A program made the translations under genes and the position numbers. The notes under the pieces were generated by a model. That model did not search any database and was not told the origin of the DNA. It saw nothing but the letters and a program-made list of their open reading frames with translations. Of a DNA stretch of 58,944 nt, positions 56,640 through 58,944 are shown piece after piece. How positions within the stretch are numbered: position 1 is the first letter of the stretch; every line of letters begins with the position of its first letter. The stretch is from CAYPEZ01 sp964622275 (GTDB lineage Bacteria; Patescibacteriota; Minisyncoccia; Phycocordibacterales; UBA6899): positions 1-58,944 of the forward strand of contig CAZUMX010000001.1 in the NCBI GenBank assembly GCA_964622275.1, in the 5' to 3' direction.

Positions 56640-57022
56640 GTCTTTTTGTTGTCCGTGCAAGATTTTCTTTTACACGAAAGCGGACGATTTTTTGGATGAG
56701 TGAGAGAGGCAATGGCTCATCATGTTGAAATTGCACTGTCCCCTTTGAAGTCTTGTATTTCTTCAGTTCTTTTTGAAAGGACACAACGGATGACGGAAGT
56801 GCGTAGAGACCGATGTGCTTTGTAAATGCAGCAAAATAGACAAGCGGTCTCCCTTCGAGCTTATACCCTGGCATGCCATAACTCATTTTTTCTTCTGCAT
56901 GAGGAGCACTGCGACGAATCACAGCTCGAATGGCAACGAGCCTCCGTTTTTGCCTCACCAGAGAGACGTCCGATATATGCATCGACAGTGCCTACAGACG
57001 ATCGTGGTGTGGTTTTTTTCAT
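56626..57022 (-). CDS. DUF1801 (YdhG/YdeI-like) gene with apparent frameshift
   Basis: The intact 3' part reads RRLVAIRAVIRRSAPHAEE, SYGMPGYKLEGRPLVYF, KHIGLYALPSS and KGTVQFQHDEPLPLSLI, a good DUF1801 match. The expected N-terminus is in another frame from the ATG at 57022: TVDAYIGRLSGEAK, the family's T-V-D-x-Y-I start. The two join cleanly if one base is removed from the A5 tract of the coding strand (T5 at 56947-56951), giving ...GEAKRRLVAIRAVI. So the gene is either frameshifted in nature or has a one-base assembly error. A frame starting at 56982 is open but lacks the normal N-terminus. It lies between the four-TM gene and the DUF1905 gene. Function unknown; proteins of this family may bind metals or small molecules. 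Confidence 0.8.
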
Positions 57023-57028
57023 GGACAG

Positions 57029-57442
57029 TTATTGGGGCTGGGTCAGAGCCACCTTCCCTCTCCACGATACTGATGCAATGAGGATATAAAACAGAAGTCC
57101 CCACGCACACGTTGGAAGCCCGAGCATGTATGCTGCGAACCCTTCGGTAAAGATCTTCCCCACTTCACGAAACGTAAAATACCCAGCAAAGAATATCCCG
57201 AGTACTGCGATCATAAGGACTCGCCCATAGAGTGTTTTTTCGTCCATAGAACGCGTAAAGTGATAGAGGACAAGGAGGAACATCGCAAGATACATCGCAA
57301 ATCCAAAGTAACACGCAGGTAGCCCCAAGAAGTACGGGCATTGTTCCCCAAAGGCGCATGTACTCGAAAAGAGTTTTACACCACTAAGATACCCAGAGAA
57401 CCCGAGCCCCATGAGCACAAATGTTGTGAGTGCTTTTTTCAT
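57029..57442 (-). CDS. Four-TM Cys-containing membrane protein (VKOR-like?)
   Basis: About 137 aa with four membrane helices. Two similar halves are visible: CAFGEQCPYFLGLPACYFGF before helix two and YMLGLPTCAWGLLFY before helix four, both with L-G-L-P-x-C-x-x-G. Cysteines at these positions recall the redox-active Cys of vitamin K epoxide reductase-like proteins, but the canonical CxxC pair is absent, so a VKOR assignment is uncertain. It has an extended -10 promoter eight nt before the ATG at 57442 and precedes the DUF1801 gene by seven nt, so it heads that operon. Confidence 0.75.
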   Translation of the reverse strand: MKKALTTFVLMGLGFSGYLSGVKLFSSTCAFGEQCPYFLGLPACYFGFAMYLAMFLLVLYHFTRSMDEKTLYGRVLMIAVLGIFFAGYFTFREVGKIFTEGFAAYMLGLPTCAWGLLFYILIASVSWRGKVALTQPQ

Positions 57443-57450
57443 ATGTCTAT

Positions 57451-57459
57451 ATTTTAGCA
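57451..57459 (-). promoter_or_regulatory. Extended -10 promoter (TGCTAAAAT)
   Basis: TGCTAAAAT eight nt before the ATG at 57442; it drives the membrane protein/DUF1801/DUF1905/ogt operon. Confidence 0.55.
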
Positions 57460-57514
57460 CTTTTATTATGAGTCTTCTTCTCTTTAGGTAAAGACTCGTA
57501 CAGACCGGCTAGGC

Positions 57515-58165
57515 CTATATGCCTAGCGTTTGTATGTGATTCCAGAGTTTTTTCAAGTTTCTGTCGCTCTGCCAATACTCAAGAATATGGTTACGAAGTT
57601 CCTGGTGTTGTGGGTACCCGCCGTCTTGAACACCTTCAGGAAGTAAATCCTTGCATTCAACATTCAGAAGGACGGTGAGCGCTTCTTTGAGATCATTATA
57701 TTTCGCTTTTCCGATCTTTTCTTCTTGGTCAATACCAAGACCATGCCATGTATAAAAATGCCAAAGTTCGTGCATAATTGTCCTTCGTGTTTGTGAATAT
57801 CCCAATATGGCGAAAAAGAATGACTCATCAATGCTATATGGGCAACGACCATTGATGGTAAGATAAACGGTCACATCGCAAGGCAAAGATACTCCAAAGA
57901 CATCTTCAGCTCTCTTTTGAAATTCAGAAGAAATACTCACCCATTCTTTCTCCAATTCGCTAATGAAACGAGACGGATCAATCTTTTGTTGGGTCATATA
58001 TTCATCAATAAACACTCCAACATCATTCTCTGTTGGTTGTACTCCATATCGTTCTACAAGAAGACTGTATTGTTTCGTTGGCTGCTGGGAATTATTGGAG
58101 CTCTTCCCCTTCTTGAGGAGACACCAGATATCTTTGGACCTGTCGTAAGTAAATCGTAATTTCAT
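57515..58165 (-). CDS. Putative HExxH metallopeptidase-like protein
   Basis: A 216-aa soluble protein, no signal or membrane segment. The motif MHELWHFYTWH (H132, E133, H136) is a zinc-binding HExxH helix, and E161 in NDLKEALTV about 25 residues later could be the third ligand, as in gluzincins. The first half (KLRFTYDRSKDIW to about residue 80) and the C-terminal tail are helical without known similarity. No named peptidase family is recognised; a domesticated or cytoplasmic peptidase is likely. The ATG at 58165 is chosen because TGCTATACT lies 11 bases upstream and the earlier open frame runs into the tRNA gene. Confidence 0.72.
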   Translation of the reverse strand: MKLRFTYDRSKDIWCLLKKGKSSNNSQQPTKQYSLLVERYGVQPTENDVGVFIDEYMTQQKIDPSRFISELEKEWVSISSEFQKRAEDVFGVSLPCDVTVYLTINGRCPYSIDESFFFAILGYSQTRRTIMHELWHFYTWHGLGIDQEEKIGKAKYNDLKEALTVLLNVECKDLLPEGVQDGGYPQHQELRNHILEYWQSDRNLKKLWNHIQTLGI

Positions 58166-58176
58166 CGACGTACCAA

Positions 58177-58185
58177 AGTATAGCA
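58177..58185 (-). promoter_or_regulatory. Extended -10 promoter (TGCTATACT)
   Basis: TGCTATACT 11 nt before the ATG at 58165 and 30 nt after the tRNA 3' end. Identical to boxes at 43501 and 47894. Confidence 0.6.
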
Positions 58186-58215
58186 AAGAACTCCTAACTG
58201 AGTTCTTATGGGGAT

Positions 58216-58289
58216 TGGCTGCCAGACTTGGATTCGAACCAAGATAAACGGATTCAGAGTCCGTTGTCCTACCATTAGACGATCTGGCA
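58216..58289 (-). tRNA. tRNA-Gln (anticodon CTG)
   Basis: A cloverleaf fits: acceptor TGCCAGA/TCTGGCA, D arm GTC-TAATGGTAG-GAC, anticodon stem ACGGA/TCCGT with loop CTCTGAA (anticodon CTG, reading CAG), and T arm TTGG-TTCGAAT-CCAA. The CCA end is encoded after a G discriminator. No intron. Confidence 0.96.
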
Positions 58290-58339
58290 ATGAGAGGCAT
58301 TCTAGCAAATTACAGGCGATTTTCCAGTAGTTCAAAAAA

Positions 58340-58348
58340 TGATATATT
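58340..58348 (+). promoter_or_regulatory. Extended -10 promoter (TGATATATT)
   Basis: TGATATATT on the plus strand eight nt before the ATG at 58357, the same layout as the minus-strand boxes. Confidence 0.55.
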
Positions 58349-58356
58349 TGAAGTCT

Positions 58357-58611
58357 ATGGAACATACACAAAAAGCTCCCACGATGTGCGAAAGTTGTCT
58401 GATGCCTTTTGAGAAAGACACTGGCGTTCGAGAGAACCCAAAATATTGCAGTCTCTGTTTTAAAGACGGGAAACTTTGTTATGAAGGCAATAACCTCAAG
58501 GAATTTCAACGCGTGGTCAAAGAATCCATGCTCTCGCGTGGAGAAAGTAGACTCTTTACAGCTTTTGCTGTCTTTATGATCCGCTTCGCTCCTCGGTGGA
58601 AGAAGCCCTAG
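58357..58611 (+). CDS. Small zinc-ribbon protein
   Basis: An 84-aa protein, the only clear plus-strand gene. The putative zinc-ribbon domain has MCESCLMPF (C-x-x-C) and YCSLCFKDGKLCYE (C-x-x-C, then a further Cys), the pattern of the putative zinc ribbon domain family PF12674. A helical, basic C-terminus follows (EFQRVVKESMLSRGES, RFAPRWKKP). The ATG at 58357 is chosen over the one at 58339 because of the promoter eight bases upstream; an ATG at 58384 directly before the ribbon is also possible. It converges with the right-edge gene on a strong palindrome. Confidence 0.82.
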   Translation: MEHTQKAPTMCESCLMPFEKDTGVRENPKYCSLCFKDGKLCYEGNNLKEFQRVVKESMLSRGESRLFTAFAVFMIRFAPRWKKP

Positions 58612-58640
58612 AAGAGTTCATTCTTCCTTTTATTTTATTT

Positions 58641-58688
58641 CATCTTTCTTATTCTCGTATTCTGCAGAATACGAGAATAAGAAAGATG
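58641..58688. terminator. 48-nt perfect palindrome, bidirectional terminator
   Basis: The arms 58641-58664 and 58665-58688 are exact reverse complements centred on TCTGCAGA. It lies between the convergent zinc-ribbon gene and the right-edge gene. The stem ends are T/A-rich (TTTCTTATTC / GAATAAGAAA), giving U-rich 3' tails in both directions. Confidence 0.8.
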
Positions 58689-58720
58689 GGCTGCTTGAAA
58701 AAATACTTTCTGACAGAAAA

Positions 58721-58944
58721 CTAGGGATTAAGGTCTGGCTTGAGCTCAGGCATAGGCTCTTTGCGCAAGTCCTCACATTTTGTAATGTTGATGTGTCGAC
58801 GCGTTGTGATAAATGCGTACCCAGTGGCTGCGAGCCCTCCTCCCTCTCCATATCCAGCGTCTATCCACGGCTTCAAAATTTCTCCTTCGAACTTTTTTTG
58901 ATACATCTTGACCCAGCGCTTTGTGAGATTGCCAAAATATCCTG
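58721..58944 (-). CDS. C-terminal fragment of a gene entering from the right edge
   Basis: 74 codons open from the edge to the stop at 58721. The visible residues are GYFGNLTKRWVKMYQKKFEG, then LKPWIDAGYGEGGGLAATGY and NITKCEDLRKEPMPELKPDL. I do not recognise a family. An internal ATG at 58906 could start a 61-aa protein, but the frame continues upstream with similar codon use, so a longer gene is likely. Confidence 0.55.
   Translation of the reverse strand, partial: GYFGNLTKRWVKMYQKKFEGEILKPWIDAGYGEGGGLAATGYAFITTRRHINITKCEDLRKEPMPELKPDLNP

Noticed and set aside
57508..57527. GCTAGGC/GCCTAGC hairpin as terminator of the HELWH gene
   Set aside because: It overlaps the stop codon and no T run follows on the minus strand.

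Overview
This window looks like a piece of a scaffolded metagenome assembly from a Candidate Phyla Radiation (Patescibacteria, perhaps Parcubacteria-like) bacterium. The reasons are very large Thr/Ser-rich exported proteins, repeated Cys modules of the CPDGS...GPNCEF kind, WxL/DUF916-like surface proteins, a PIF1-like helicase starting with an ASTGIAATH motif, and a small single-strand gene layout. There is no transposase, CRISPR array or prophage. TGA works as a stop here (several ATGA stop/start overlaps), so the recoded genetic code of Gracilibacteria and Absconditabacteria does not apply. Nearly everything is on the minus strand. Two 100-N gaps interrupt the sequence and both corrupt gene models.

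Layout, read leftward because that is the direction of transcription. 58.9-42.9 kb is a housekeeping and accessory region: a small zinc-ribbon gene (the only clear plus-strand gene), tRNA-Gln, a HELWH peptidase-like protein, an operon with a Cys-rich membrane protein, DUF1801, DUF1905 and an O6-alkylguanine transferase, a SWIB protein, a PIF1-like helicase, a TMEM175-like channel, an HI0933-type flavoprotein, an ABC-F/hydrolase/MBL operon, two Cys-motif lipoprotein-like proteins, Bcp peroxiredoxin, a probable structured ncRNA, a DedA operon, a SIMPL protein, an RRM protein and a His-rich membrane-anchored protein. Many of these genes have an extended -10 box (TGnTATACT type) only 6-11 nt before the start codon, which implies leaderless or nearly leaderless mRNAs.

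42.6-24.5 kb is an envelope region. A tightly overlapping operon (42621 to 32901) encodes a membrane-anchored HTH regulator whose upstream region holds two copies of a CTCGACnGTCGAG palindrome, a Ser/Thr/Glu-rich TolB-like protein, a 1754-aa exported protein with a tandem duplication, and two DUF916-like proteins. It is followed by a 381-aa exported protein behind a structured leader RNA, a third DUF916-like protein, a coiled-coil membrane protein, a SUMF1-like protein, a dockerin protein, a DUF559-like protein, Hsp20 and a membrane-anchored cohesin protein. The 381-aa and 1754-aa proteins share a C-terminal domain ending in PTF. Together with the DUF916 proteins they resemble the WxL/WxL-interacting-protein surface complexes of Gram-positive bacteria, and the cohesin/dockerin pair suggests a second docking system.

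24.3-5.8 kb is a single giant gene. The assembly splits it at an N gap, but the gap is flanked by an exact 55-bp duplication (a k-mer-length contig overlap). Collapsing it restores one uninterrupted frame of about 6,123 codons. The protein carries DUF2341 domains, three tail-collar-like repeats, FN3-like domains, WNGxxW repeats and a long beta-strand-repeat region with a 2.3-2.4 kb higher-order period. 5.7-1.6 kb encodes an FN3-domain exported protein and a MacB-like ABC transporter, whose ATPase has an unusual C-terminal extension. 1.4 kb to the left edge is the start of another large exported protein.
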